Source: Omphiscola glabra (lineage: Eukaryota > Mollusca > Gastropoda > Lymnaeidae). Taken from it: a DNA stretch of 64,000 nt. The position numbers and the translations under genes were made by a program. The notes beneath the pieces were generated by a model. It made no database searches. It had not been told where the DNA came from and saw nothing but the letters and a program-made list of their open reading frames with translations. Below are positions 34,527 through 49,500 of this stretch, piece by piece. Each line of letters opens with the position of its first letter. Positions within the stretch are counted from its first letter, which is position 1. Where the stretch lies: contig OZ024809.1 of NCBI GenBank assembly GCA_964017045.1, positions 1,240,001 to 1,304,000 of the forward strand, written 5' to 3'.

Positions 34527-37500
34527 CTGAAAATGACAGGCAAGATACAAAACACTTTACACAACAAAGATGTACACAAATTTATATCTGCGTTTTTTTT
34601 TTAGGAAAACATTTTGATCAAATCAGAACCAATTTTGACTGTCCACAAGGCGCTATTTTCCATCTTGGCTCTGACCAAGACCACATTCTGGATTTAAATT
34701 ATTTTTTTTCCCCTGATATTTTAACCTGTTTCACTCCAAACAGAACTAGCAAAGGGGTGTATAACTTTATGAAACTGACTGACATCTTTTTACACTTTAG
34801 GGTGTATAACTTTATGAAACTGACTGGCATCTTTTTACACTTTAGGGTGTATAACTTTATGAAACTGACTGGCATCTTTTTACACTTTAGGGTGTATAAC
34901 TTTATGAAACTGACTGACATCTTTTTACACTTTAGGGTGTATAACTTTATGAAACTGACTGACATCTTTTTACACTTTAGGGTGTATAACATTATGAAAC
35001 TGACTGGCATCTTTTTACACTTTAGGGTGTATAACTTTATGAAACTGACTGACATCTTTTTACACTTTAGGGTGTATAACTTTATGAAACTGACTGACAT
35101 CTTTTTACACTTTAGGGTGTATAACTTTATGAAACTGACTGACATCTTTTTACACTTTAGGGTGTATAACTTTATGAAACTGACTGACATCTTTTTACAC
35201 TTTAGGGTGTATAACTTTATGAAACTGACTGACATCTTTTTACACTTTAAAGTAAACATAGCTACAAAAAGAAAAGGAACAAATCATTCAATGCCAAGAT
35301 GGAGATCTACAATGCCAAGATGGAGATCCACAATGCCAAGATGGAGATCCACAATGCCAAGATGGAGATCCACAATGCCAAGATGGAGATCCACAATGCC
35401 AAGATGGAGATCCAAAATGCCAAGATGGAGATCCACAATGCCAAGATGGAGATCCACAATGCCAAGATGGAGATCCACAATGCCAAGATGGAGATCCTCA
35501 ATGCCAAGATGGAGATCCACAATGCCAAGATGGAGATCCACAATGCCAAGATGGAGATCCACAATGCCAAGATGGAGATCCACAATGCCAAGATGGAGAT
35601 CCACAATGCCAAGATGGAGATCCACAATGCCAAGATGGAGATCCACAATGCCAAGATGGAGATCCACAATGCCAAGATGGAGATCCACAATGCCAAGATG
35701 GAGATCCACAATGCCAAGATGGAGATCCACAATGCCAAGATAGAGATCCACAATGTCAAGATAGAGATCCACAATGTCAAGATAGAGATCCACAATGCAA
35801 CACTCAGAGGTATTTATTTTATATTACCAAAATTCAACTCATCAACAAAGTGATGCAAAAATGACCTGACCAACTTTATGTAGACATAACCTAGTTTTCA
35901 CGACATAGCTTCCTGGCAATCAATAGTGTCTGGTGCTGATAAGTTAATCAAACAAGATAGAGTTCACATATTTTTACATTTTTTACTGTACACAAAAAAA
36001 GATCCCTGCACAAAGTTCGAGAATATAGAAAAATTACCTGAACTTGTTTGACGATACTGATGAGTCTCAGGTATAAAGGTGTGTCTTCCTGAATCAGTTC
36101 ACGGTGGAGTGTCTCTGCAACTATGCTGACAACTTTAGGAAGATTTGCAGCATTTTCTCCCATTATGCCTGGATGGTTTCTGATGAAATAAATAAACTAG
36201 TTATACATTGTACCTAGAAACTCCACATGATTGTTTCATATCTCATTAGCTGACAGCAGGTCTGCACAACTCAAAATGTAAGGCGGGCCGTAATGCTTTA
36301 TGAAAAACTTGTGCGGGCCGAAATAAAATTGGGGGGAGGAGAGAAAGAGCTATTAAGAAAATAATAAAAAAGAATATTTCGATACTTCATTGGCTGCAGA
36401 GTGGGTGCTGGCGGGCCCCATGTTGTGTAGGCCATGTTGTGGCGGGCCCCATGTTGTGTAGGCCATGTTGTGGCGGGCCCCATGTTGTGTAGGCCATATT
36501 GTTTCATATCTAATTAGCTAATAGGAAATTGTATCCAGTTGCATTTCAAAGTAATATAAAAAGGAAGGTTTTTGTGAATTAATTAAACCATATTATGCAA
36601 TATAAATTTAAAATGTTGCTCACTTGTCCAAAAGATCACAGAAATATGTGTAGACATGTGCAGCCTCTTCTTCATCACTGAGAATTGGTAACCATGACAC
36701 AAGCCTGGCTAATAGTTCTTCAATGTTGACCTTTGACCCATTGAACTGGCAGATTTTCACCACAGCAGAGATGGCATTGTCCGTGGCCGGGGAGTTTTCC
36801 ACCTCCTTGGATTCCGGGTGCTCAATGACACTGACCAGTCGAGGTATACTCTCTGTGAACAAATGTGAAGCTGAAGGAAATGCTGATAAAAAGCAGTGTC
36901 AGATATCTTCTCAGTAAATTAACATAACTGGAAAGATGACACCCATTTTGAATAGTGTACTAAACCAAGACCACCGGTACACAATAATATTTATCCCATA
37001 GGCAGGGAGGATTTTTATTGAAATTTTCCCCACTTCCCAAGAAGTTGCCTTTGAGCACAAGTCTTTACCACCCAGCCAAATAGCAAACGAGTGCATTTTA
37101 AAAGCCATGACCTGTAGGTTGGGAGGCAGGCAATGCTATCAATGCACAAATAGGATCACGACTTGCTAAACAAAACACAACTACTCACCGGCACAAACAT
37201 CCACATAAACCTCCCCTCCAAACTGACCAATCACACCGATGCCATATGCTGCCGCCTGCCGAATTTCTGGAACTTTATCGGTTATGGCCTGGAGCATGTG
37301 CTCTATAAAAAACTCTCGATATTTGTAGGATAGCTGAAATAAGTTGAGTCAGTGTTCAAATCACAAAGATTATAAATAGTTAATGATGATGACGTAATTC
37401 ATAGCTTAAACCTACAGTGTTCAAATCACAAAGATTATAAATAGTTAATGATGATTACGTAATTCATAGCTTAAACCTACAATGTTCATATCACAAAGAT

Positions 37501-40500
37501 TATAAATAGTTAATGATGATGACGTAATTCATAGCTTAAACAATTTTCTATTGAAAAAGTTCCTGTTTGACAAGCTTGTAACAAGCTGCACTAAAATAGC
37601 TTTATGTAAGTCAAGATTTATTCAACTACTTACTGGCCCAGTGTGTTCTATGACATCATCCCATACACACAAAGCCCATTGTCTGTCTGACCAAGGTCTG
37701 TCTGGTAACTAACCATAAATAGAATTATTTGAAAGTAATATATATTCTAAAGACACTTATCCTAATGTTGGTCAAAGTGTACAAGTCTAACAAAGCTTTA
37801 TATGGACAAAGCTTTATATGGACAAAGCTTTATATGGACAAAGCTTTATATGGACAAATCTTTATCATTATCTGTAGGGCATGTGCCACAAAGTGGTAGA
37901 AATAACCAACAGATGGTAGAAATAACCATGAAAAAAATGGTAGAAATAACAATCATGTACATAATTTAATAATTAATAATAAGTGGCTATTAATCACCAG
38001 ACAGGGTTGAAATGTTTTCCTAGATAAAAATAATATTTAGCATTTTTTATTAGAAAATAAATGTCATTTCCCATTTATTTATGTTGACAAATAATGTATC
38101 ACTGATTTTGCCTCCCATTTATTTATGTTGACAAATAATGTATCACTGATTTTGCCTCCCATTTATTTATGTTGACAAATAATGTATCACTGATTTTGCC
38201 TCCCATTTATTTATGTTGACAAATAATGTATCACTGATTTTGCCTCCCATTTATTTATGTTGACAAATAATGTACCACTGATTTTGCCTCCCATTTATTT
38301 ATGTTGACAAATAATGTATCACTGATTTTGCCTCCCATTTATTTACATTGACAAATAATGTATCACTGATTTTGCCTCCCATTTATTTATGTTGACAAAT
38401 AATGTATCACTGATTTTGCCTCCCATTTATTTATGTTGACAAATAATGTATCACTGATTTTGCCTCCCATTTATTTATGTTGACAAACAATGTATCACTG
38501 ATTTTGCCTCCCATTTATTTATGTTGACAAATAATGTATCACTGATTTTGCCTCCCATTTATTTCTGTTGACAAATAATGTATCACTAAATAATGTATCA
38601 CTGATTTTGCCTCCCATTTATTTCTGTTGACAAATAATGTATCACTAAATAATGTATCACTGATTTTGCCTCCCATTTATTTCTGTTGACAAATAATGTA
38701 TCACTAAATAATGTATCACTGATTTTGCCTCCCATTTATTTATGTTGACAAATAATGTACCACTGATTTTGCCTCCCATTTATTTATGTTGACAAATAAT
38801 GTATCACTGATTTTGCCTCCCATTTATTTATGTTGACAAACAATGTATCATTGATTTTGCCTCCCATTTATTTATGTTGACAAATAATGTATCACTGATT
38901 TTGCCTCCCATTTATTTATGTTGACAAATAATGTATCACTAAATAATGTATCACTGATTCTGCCCACCAACAAGTAAACTCAGAGATGAATGCTTAAATG
39001 AAGACATTTTTTCCCCCATTAGTTGATAGTTTTAAGCTATGGAAAAAGATAAATTTTTATGAAGCCAGCTGACTGATGATTTTATGTTATAACTTTGACA
39101 AATAAATTGTTCATTTTCATGCCAAGATAAAACTTACTATAACTTTGACAAATAAATTGTTCATTTTCATGCCAAGATAAAACTTACTATAACTTTGACA
39201 AATAAATTGTTCATTTTCATGCCAAGATAAAACTTACTATAACTTTGACAAATAAATTGTTCATTTTCATGCCAAGATAAAACTTACTATAACTTTGACA
39301 AATAAATTGTTCATTTTCATGCCAAGATAAAACTTACTAAAAGTTTGACAAATAAATTGTTCATTTTCATGCCAAGATAAAACTTACTAAAAGTTTGACA
39401 AATGAATTGTTCATTTTCATGCCAAGATAAAACTTACTAAAAGTTTGACAAATAAATTGTTCATTTTCATGCCAAGATAAAACTTACTAAAAGTTTGACA
39501 AAGTATGGCATTATCTGTTCAAAAACTGGTAGAAAAGATTCTTTGTGTGTTCCAAAAAACGAGTGAAGGATATCTGCAATTTTACTCAACACGTAAGCAT
39601 CTTCATCATCCTGAAACAGACAAGACGAATGGATACAGACAAGAAGAATGGCAGAGACAAGAGTGGATGCAGAGAAGAATGGATGCAGATAAAGATAACA
39701 AAGCTTCTTAAACAACAGCATAAGGTAAAATCACTGGATAATTTACAATTTATTTATCTAAATGAAATTTATTATTTCTCTAATTGAATAGACAGTGGTG
39801 GGTATAGATCCAAGTAAATAACTGAACCTAGAATTAATGCAGACATGAATAATATAGAAAGGGGTAACACTGCAAACACAGCAGTTAGATTTTTATTAAA
39901 TTGTATAAAACATTTGGTCAGTTTCTGTAACTATATATATTTATATAGCTAGAATCAAACAATATTGGTTATAAGTTATAGACAGTGAGAAACAATCTTT
40001 GGGTTAGCTCACTTCATCAACTAGATTTTCCTCCACAATTTCATCATAATCCTCATCTTTCCTCTTCTCCTGTCTCTGCACATGTCTGATGAAGTGCTGT
40101 TTCAGGAGATTGTCTAGCAAGGAGACGACTGTGGACATGTCCTGCTCTTTAAGACAACCTTTACCAAGTGTTTCTATACACTAGGGACAAAATTATAAGA
40201 AATTGTTAAGCATGACATCCGTGAGGTTAACCCAATCAACCGTGAAACTTCAAAATCCAGCCAGAACAGATTCAACCCCTCCAATGCAACCAAGGAAGAT
40301 TACTCCCAAATATTTTGTTATTATATGGATTGGACAATAAGTATTCATCGTCATTATTATAACAGCATATCCATTTCTTTTCTTATTATGATCATGAGTA
40401 GTTACTTTGTTGTAGATCGACATATAGCAATTTAATGAACATAAGCACTGGGAAATAATGTAAAACATACAGCAACCAATCATGAATGACATCAATCTAT

Positions 40501-43500
40501 TTCATCAATATATATATATTTTAAAATAGATTTGTTTTAAATTTTTGTCTAAACTTATCTACAGTAACTGGAGTTGGTCTAGGATTTGAATTCCTGAGAT
40601 CTAACGGGTTAATCACAATCACCTCCTCACATCCACCAAGTCAAACATAGCATTTACACATTAATGAACATATTTTACCAAACAGGTAAATAAGTTAAAC
40701 CCTCCGGGTGAACAAGTTAAACCCTCCAGGTAGACAAGTTAAACTCTCCAGGTAAACAAGTTACCCTACAATTAAGTCATGTCCCCTAAAGTGTCTTTAT
40801 GAACATTACCTTGGCAAATGACTGTAAATATTCTGGCAGTACTGAAAGTTCTGGTTCTATTTCAATGGCCTTGAGCAAATTGGGACATATGTATGTTCCC
40901 CACATATCGGCCACATACTCTTCCCCTCGTATCTTGGCACACTCCAAGAGGTACGGAAGACTCTCTGTGGCAGCTATTCTTACACCTGGTAACACTTAGT
41001 CAAGATTTTTAACTTAATGCGCAAATCAACATAACTTGTTTTTTTAATTTAGGTCTACATCGGCTCTTACCACTAAGTTGTATTTCAAACTTTAGGTCTA
41101 CATCAGCTCTTACCACTAAGTTGTATTTCAAACTTTAGGTCTACATCAGCTCTTACCACTATGTTGTATTTCAAAGTTTTTTCCGTCTTCTTTCATGGCA
41201 TTAAAATATTGTTTCAGCACTTTTAAATGATGAGTATTGAAGAGAGCATAAAAACATTTGAAGGACAAGCAAAAACAACCACAGGTGTCAGACATGTGTG
41301 GGTGGACTGGTGATTTCAAACAAGGATACTGTCATTGAAGTAAAACTTGAGTAGTGGTACCATAATCTTGACAACATCTTCAGTGTAAGGGGCAAAACCT
41401 TCCTTGAGTTCACGGGCATAACACACCAACATCTGACATGCCGTGGCTTTCTCTTCAAGCCCGGCAGTGCAAATACCAAAACTTTGCTAACAAGATGAAA
41501 CAATGCACATTGTAATTGTCAGTTTTAAACAGTTTATTCAAGCATTGTAATCAGGCCTAATTCAGAACCAAACTATGTGCCTCTTTTCTAATATCCTTAG
41601 CAAAGTTGTATAACAAGGAACTGATTCATAAAGAAGATAATTTTACAAGTATCAGTTCTTTATAATAAACTTTGTATTCATTAATGTAAAGAAATAAGAG
41701 AATTTATACACTTTAAAAAAAAATAGCTCTGTGGCCTCATCTTGATAGTTAAATTTTATCAAATTTAGCTTGTTTTATTAAATGAAATTCCACAGGGCAA
41801 TTTTAATACAAACCAAAGACAACACTAATTAAGCTACATCCTCATTCTGCTAATTAGAAAATCTAAGCAGTCCGGTGTTTGAACTTTTACCTGGTCACCC
41901 AAAGTAACAAATTGCCAGTCAGAACTATTCTCCATTTCCTTCATGTCTTCACCTGTAAATAAATATTAATCTCTTTAAATAAAATTAATAAAGTCCTTTT
42001 CTTTTCATCTTTTGAGTAGAATTTCTTAACAAATGGCAAACAAAGTGTTCAAATTAAAGAGATTTTTAGATCAAATAACACTTACTGTCTACTAGAGCCA
42101 CCTCTGGTTTCAGTGAAGCAGCTTTCAGCACAGGACCCATGACAAGAGGAAGATATTGCTCAAACTCTTTGCCTAATATTTTGCACATTCTTGCCCAGGC
42201 TGATATCATGTATGTAATCTGAAAAAGGAAAATCCACACAGTAAAAACATGTTTTGTTTCATAAATATTTGGCACATTTGATACTTTATTTTCATCAACA
42301 AGTTTATTCAAAAGTAAGGAAGTGACCAGCGCCGCATTGTTCGAAGGCTGACCCTTCTGTTCACATTTTTAAAATATTTCTTTTAATTAATACAAGTTAA
42401 CAAAAATTGTTTTGTCCATTATTTATGCTCCAGTTGAAGTCAACCAATTCTTTGAGGTGCATTAGCCAGTTTTACGCAGTGACCACTATTGTTAAGGGGT
42501 TTAAAAACACAAATGAAAATAGGACAAGACTATTTCTGGCACTGTTGTGTAGAAGTGTATTGTAGTTATACATAAGACCATGCTTGTTATTAATAAATTT
42601 AACATTGTATATTACAGTAACAATGACTTTAAGAGGGTAGGCCAAGAAACGGGTCACTTTACAAGCAAGCAATGTCTTGCCGCCCCTGGGGCTGGAGGCA
42701 GAAACATGTCACTAGGTCAAACCTAAAACAGAAAACGTTTGATACCAACAACTTGGTAATCAAGACTATGTTATACCTGAGGATCATCATCAGCCAGGTC
42801 ATCTTCATCTGTCTGTGTTTTCAGTAAAAGCTGCATCACTTCATTACAGTCCTGCATAAATTTCTCTTTCCCCACGGCAAGTCCTATCAAACTGATGCAC
42901 TCGATGGTCTTGCCTCGCAGCAAGCGATGTTCTTTGCTTTGTACTTGCTGCATAATAAATTTCAGACATGGCATGAATCTGCAATTTAAAAAAAAAAGTT
43001 AGCAGAGTTAAATGATTTGAACATCTGAGTTAAACATTTGAGTTGAACATTTGAGTTGAACATGTGTAAAAAAAGAAGTTTAAATATCCAAAATCCAAGC
43101 AGTTTAAATAAACCCCTGACCTGTCATAGTACTGTAAGAATTTATCTTGAGCTGTATCTGCAACTGAAGCCAGTGTTGTAATCACCTGCTCCAAAACTAA
43201 CTTGTTCCCTTTCTGAAGATGCTGCAATACAGAATTAGAAGAGATAGTCTATATTTTATTTGCAACAATAAATTGCCACACAGCTACTATAATTTCAAAC
43301 AAGTTACTATAATGCCACACAAAGCTACCATGTTAAAAACTAAAATACTATAATGTCACACATAAAGTTACAAGGTAACACAAAGTTACTGTAATGTCAA
43401 ACAAATACCCCCCCCCCCCCCTCCTTTTCCAATTTCTCACAGAGTCTTCTTACTTTACCCGACTATAGATAATAACCTATAACGGTGATTCCCAAAATGT

Positions 43501-46500
43501 TTATCACTGCGGGCGCCCTGGGGAGCCGCCGCATGGGGACGGGAACCAAATTTTACCTCATTTTCATTATTTAATTTCATTAGGATAGGAGGCACCAGTT
43601 ACTTCCTATAGTAGATGGTGAATTTTTACATCACCTTATTACAAAAAAAAATTCTATATTTTTCAGTGTCAGATATATTTTTCATAGGATGCCTCAGGAA
43701 AACTTGGATTAAAAAAATGTTAGAACCTGCCGAGCTATTATGTAAGGAAATGCTGACCTATTTTGTTCGTAATTGAATTCTTTGAGACCAATTAGACCCA
43801 CCTCTGAGAATTTTTGAGTGAGCACTTGTTCCAGTTTGAGTATGATCAGATCCAAGTACTGCACCAGGATGTGTTTGGGGCATTCCTCACTGAAATTAAC
43901 CAGTGCAGCTGCACCGTGGGCCTGAACACGGGGGTTTGCCTCATCGTCCAGGATGCTGACTAAAGCTGGTACAATCTAGAAATACAGTCATTTTTTCAAA
44001 AGAAGAGGTCAATTCTTAGTTGCCAATAATGAAACGGAGAACCTCATATATATATCAGCTACATTTTAAACGTACACCCAATGATTTTTAAATCCCTAAT
44101 TTTTCAGTTATTTTGTATGCAAAATTTTTTATCTGACCATACCTTATTATGGAATTTCTTTTGACAGTTGGGTCCAAAATCAGTGCAGAGCTGTCCCAAG
44201 GCATTGCAGGCGGCATAGCGAACTCGTGGATGCTAAAGAATTGAAAAGTACAGAAGTTTTTTTAGGATTAGAGACGATAGTGAAAAGTCCTTTAAATTCT
44301 TCTTTCACCTAGCTTACACTGTTATTTCTAATTTGCCGCTTCGATGTGTTTAAATTTGGGATATTATTATTCAGTTTGCTATTTTAGAACAAGTCCTTAT
44401 CCAAAATAACTTACTGGATCTATAGCAAAGGGCAGGACAGCATCAACAATGTTGGTCAGCATTTGTTCCATATGGATATGGCAGCCCTCACCACAGGCAG
44501 ACACAGCCATTAAACCAGCATATCGGTACTTCCAGTCAGCTAAAACACAATTATTGGGTTACACAATGTCTAAAAATACCTTTTTTTAAAAAACTGCTTA
44601 ACATCAAACAGAAATGAGCCAACCAGCAGTTTTTAAATGATGGTAAAATTAAGGGGTGGCTGGCGTTTGAATATATTTATGGCTAAAAGTGTTTAAAAAA
44701 ACACAAAAAAACTACATTTTATAATTAATGATTTTCTTAACTATTACTACAAATTAAGAACCGTTCTTACTATGCTGTAACATTTGAGATATATTAGAAA
44801 CTATATGTGGCAACATAGTTTTTCCCCCCAGAGCACAGGCCAATCTGTCTAATGCAGCTTCACCAGCTATTGGGTTCCTGAGATAAGTCAGTGAAAGATT
44901 TATGCATTCAATCAAACTTGCTGGATAATAAAAATACAAAATAATTCAAAGGACAGTTAAACATTTTTACCATAAAAATTAACTTCTTGCATGTGTCAGA
45001 CTGAATAGAGATAATATTATATATTATGCCCTATGACAATGAAAATCTTAACTTAATTCTATGGTTTTAAACATGTGGTACACAATCAGATAACATTTTG
45101 GTATTTCAGGGCCAAGTTAAAAGTGGTTAAATAATTGCTAACAATTTTTTTAAAGACTTATTTAGCTGTGTCATTAACTGTAAACATTCAAAGCAGTAGT
45201 ATCATAGAATAGCTTATGCAAGTTAACGCCATGATGGTGGCTTATAAAGCCTTATCAATCTACGAGTCAGTGTGCTCCTCATTTTCTATGTCCTGACAGT
45301 GGCTTATGAAAGCCTTATCCAAACTAAGAGTCAGTGTCTTCTCTTCATCAACTTTAATGTCCTGACAGTTACTTATGACATGAAAGCCTGGTAGATTTGT
45401 GAGATAAATAAATGGACCTACGAGTCAGTGTCTTCATCATCTTCAATGTCTTGAAGTGACCAGTCTGGATCATCTTCCAAGTCAACCATAAGAGCCAAAA
45501 CTTGTTGCACTGCAGTAATAAAAATAAAAGTTTAATTAAAACATGTTTTTCTCATGCAATTTCTCTAGATATCAATAGAGAATTAAATACTAATTCATGA
45601 TGTCTGATGAATTCTTAAAGATCCAATAAAATTTGATAAAATATGTCAGAAGAAAGTTATTACTATTATTTTATTTAGATGAAAAATCCTTCACTATAAT
45701 CATTAATTTTTTTCTATGAACCGGGCTGAAAGTAATGCCCATTGTACCTATGGCTTACATAAACCTGTGTGTAACGCTTATTAACAATATGTCACAATAA
45801 TGCACATTTAATTCACCTACATTTGTAAAGAATTTTGAAAATGTAAACTTACCAAGCAGGGGAATAAACTTTGCAAACTTTCTAACCATCGCAGGGGCTG
45901 TTTCTGACATTGTCACAATAACCTCAAGTGCCAGCTGTCTCCATGTATCATCCAGGTTGGCATCTGAAACAACCTAACAAACCAAAGAAATTCTATCAGA
46001 CACTGAACAAACTAACCAAACATCAGTCTAATGTATGTATTGGATGTGGTTTTGACTTACATGATGTACTAGATGTGGTTTTGACTTACATGATGTACTA
46101 GATGTGGTTTTGACTTACATGATGTACTAGATGTGGTTTTGACTTACATGATGTACTAGATGTGGTTTTGATTTACATGATGTACTAGATGTGGTTTTGA
46201 TTTACATGATGTACTAGATGTGGTTTTGATTTACATGATGTACTAGATGTGGTTTTGATTTACATGATGTACTAGATGTGGTTTTGATTTACATGATGTA
46301 CTAGATGTGGTTTTGATTTACATGATGTACTAGATGTGGTTTTGATTTACATGATGTACTAGATGTGGTTTTGACTTACATGATGTACTAGATGTGGTTT
46401 TGATTTACATGATGTACTAGATGTGGTTTTGATTTACATGATGTACTAGATGTGGTTTTGATTTACATGATGTACTAGATGTGGTTTTGATTTACATGAT

Positions 46501-49500
46501 GTACTAGATGTGGTTTTGATTTACATGATGTACTAGATGTGGTTTTGATTTACATGATGTACTAGATGTGGTTTTGACTTACATGATGTACTAGATGTGG
46601 TTTTGACTTACATGATGTACTAGATGTGGTTTTGACTTACATGATGTACTAGATGTGGTTTTGATTTACATGATGTACTAGATGTGGTTTTGACTTACAC
46701 TAAGAGACCCCGCATAATGGGTCATTTTATATAAGATATTGATAACTTTTTTAAGACTAGAAACACAACATTGCATAATAGATGAGTAACAAAATGAATG
46801 GATATTTTACCTTAAAATTGACTGTTAATAATATTTAATTAAAAAATTTAGTAAATGAATAATGAATTTTAAGATTGGTCCATTTTTCATGTTCCTGGTA
46901 AACCACTGAAATATGAGTGGAAAATAATTACCCAACCAATAGATCTAGTTACAATTTAACAAACTGGAAAGAAACAATTCTTTATTGTGTTAAATAATTG
47001 ATGTTTACTTCTGGGTCTTCACAGATTTGTGTTTAGTGGCAGTAGTGTGGATTAGTTTCAGAAAAAGAAAAGTACTGACAAAATTAAATATCAATATGGA
47101 ACTTGGAAAGTCTTAATTACTATTTCATAGTCTTAGAGGAACCAACTTGATATTGAATTTCATTTAGAAAAGTTACAGAATTAAACAAACCCGTAGACAT
47201 AATTCAATAACAGTCTCCAGCTGGCTCCTTAAGAATTTTGGCACATTTTCAGACAGTTCAATAAGGCATTTAAGCAAGCTATCATCTTCTTGGGCAGTGA
47301 TGCTGTCTGCTATGCCCTATAGGATAAAAAACATATTGTTGACCTGTTTCCTATAAATGGCTAAATAGTCTGACTCATTATTAACTAATAGTGAAGTACA
47401 GATTCAAAAGCTATGAAAAGAATATCAATGTAATGTAATTAGATACGTTTTATCACGTCCTTTGGAGAATGAATTATTATTAAACATGTCATTTCTCAAT
47501 TGAACTTTTCTTAATACAAAGAGATAAAAAGTTTATTTCCAAGTATATTTCTAAAAACAAATTAAGCAATTAAACTGAAATTACAAAAACCTGAAAGAGC
47601 GAAAAATGATTTTAATTCGTTAAAAAGATAAGAGGTATCAAAAAGCTAATGAAAAGATATCTCCTTAAAAAGATAAGAGGTATCAAAAAGCTAATGAAAA
47701 GATATCTCCTTAAAAAGATAAGAGGTATCAAAAAGCTAATGAAAAATGATATCGGTTCCATATAACTGAACAAACAAACCTGAATGAGCAATGGCAAGAG
47801 GTCCTTAAAATGGTTGAGAATTCCAAGTTCTTTATCATTGTTGACAACAAATGCAGTGGTAGCCTTCACAGCCTCAAAGCAAACCTGTATCAGGCATTTA
47901 AGTTGGTATTATTATTTAAGCGTTTTAACCAGAGGACCTTTGACCAGGAGTTATGTGGAGTTACAGAGAGAACATTGGACCATGATTTCTTTGCAGTTAT
48001 AGAGAGGACCTTTAACCTTGAGTTCATAGTGTGGTCCTGTATCTTAATCATAGTTACAGAGAGAACATTGGACCATGATTTCTTTGCAGTTATAGAGAGG
48101 ACCTTTAACCTTGAGTTCATAGTGTGGTCCTGTATCTTAATCATAGTTACAGAGAGAACATTGGACCATGATTTCTTTGCAGTTATAGAGAGGACCTTTA
48201 ACCTTGAGTTCATAGTGTGGTCCTGTATCTTAATCATAGTGTAAGCTATGCACAGTGAAATATTTCACCACATATTAATTTATACTTCAAGGACCAACAA
48301 CTGAGCAACTCCTATTCAAGGAACGTTTACAAAATACATGTAATTATATTTGAAATGTTAATTTTTTACTAGTGTTTGAATAGAGCCAGACCAACCTTCT
48401 AATCTTTTGTTCTTTTTAGCTGAAACCTATCCCATCTATTTAAATATTAGGTGTTCAGATTAATGACTTACTCCCTCACATACTCACAAGAGGAGATAAA
48501 GTATAGAATGAATCTTACTCCTCCAAGAGGAGAAAAAAACCCATAGAATGAAAGACTTACACCCCAAACACTCCAAGAGGAGATAAAGTATAGAAATATA
48601 CATCAAGCATCGGAACAGCAGAAATGTGTACAAACAGATAAACAACACAGTGTAAACTGATACGTTTGAGCATTATAATTACATACTATTTTGAATGTAA
48701 GTATATTCTCTTATTTAGTATCAACTGTTCCTTGCAAATGTCAATTTCACGTATGGACCCTATATTCCATTATTTTTTACAGTTTTTACTTGTGCTGCTC
48801 TACATGATTTTCTAAAAGGCTTGGATTTTGCCACCAGTTAAAACAAAAGTTTGCGGGGCTCTGCTGTAGGCCATCAAGGCTGCTTATTCATGGGGAAGAA
48901 GGAAAAGCCTCATCTGCAGATAATCAGGCGTGACACTTAAAAACACCCGTCTGTTTACCGAATAAGACAAAAATACAAGACCGGTGTCAGACTTAATAAC
49001 ACCATACCGCCTTGACACACACTTATGTGATTTGTTATCAGGGGCAAAAAAAATGAGGTGGTCAAGTTATTTACACAATTGAGTCCCACCAGAACAAAGG
49101 ACTGTGTCCCAATAATGATAGACTCACTGAGGGGTTTGTTCTGTCCATAAGAGCTGCCCCCAACATTTGTTTGATCACCTCCAGGTACTGGTTTTGTTGA
49201 TTTCCAAAAATACCAGGAACTGCACTGAAATAAAAGATATTTGAGAGCTAATTATAAGTTATCAATCTCACAAATTAATTAGCAACTTTATAGAATGACA
49301 ATTAATCAAATAATAAATTAGTTAAACTCTATCTATGTCATTTAGGACAGATCAATACAAACTAAAAGATTTTTTATTTTATACAAGAAAACTTACGCTA
49401 GAATATGCAAAGCACTTTCCTTGAGTACTGGGTTCTCTGAACTTGCACATTCAAATAAAAATTTCAAGGCTTCTGGCCACTGCATGACATTCTCATCATC

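Noticed and set aside
34466..35743. 425-codon + strand open frame, the longest in the window
   Set aside because: It begins antisense to the IPO5 last exon and runs through the 45-bp and 21-bp arrays, whose periods are multiples of 3. No domain is visible.
47810..48244. 144-codon + strand and 115-codon - strand open frames
   Set aside because: Caused by three copies of the 93-bp repeat plus antisense of IPO5 exon 6.
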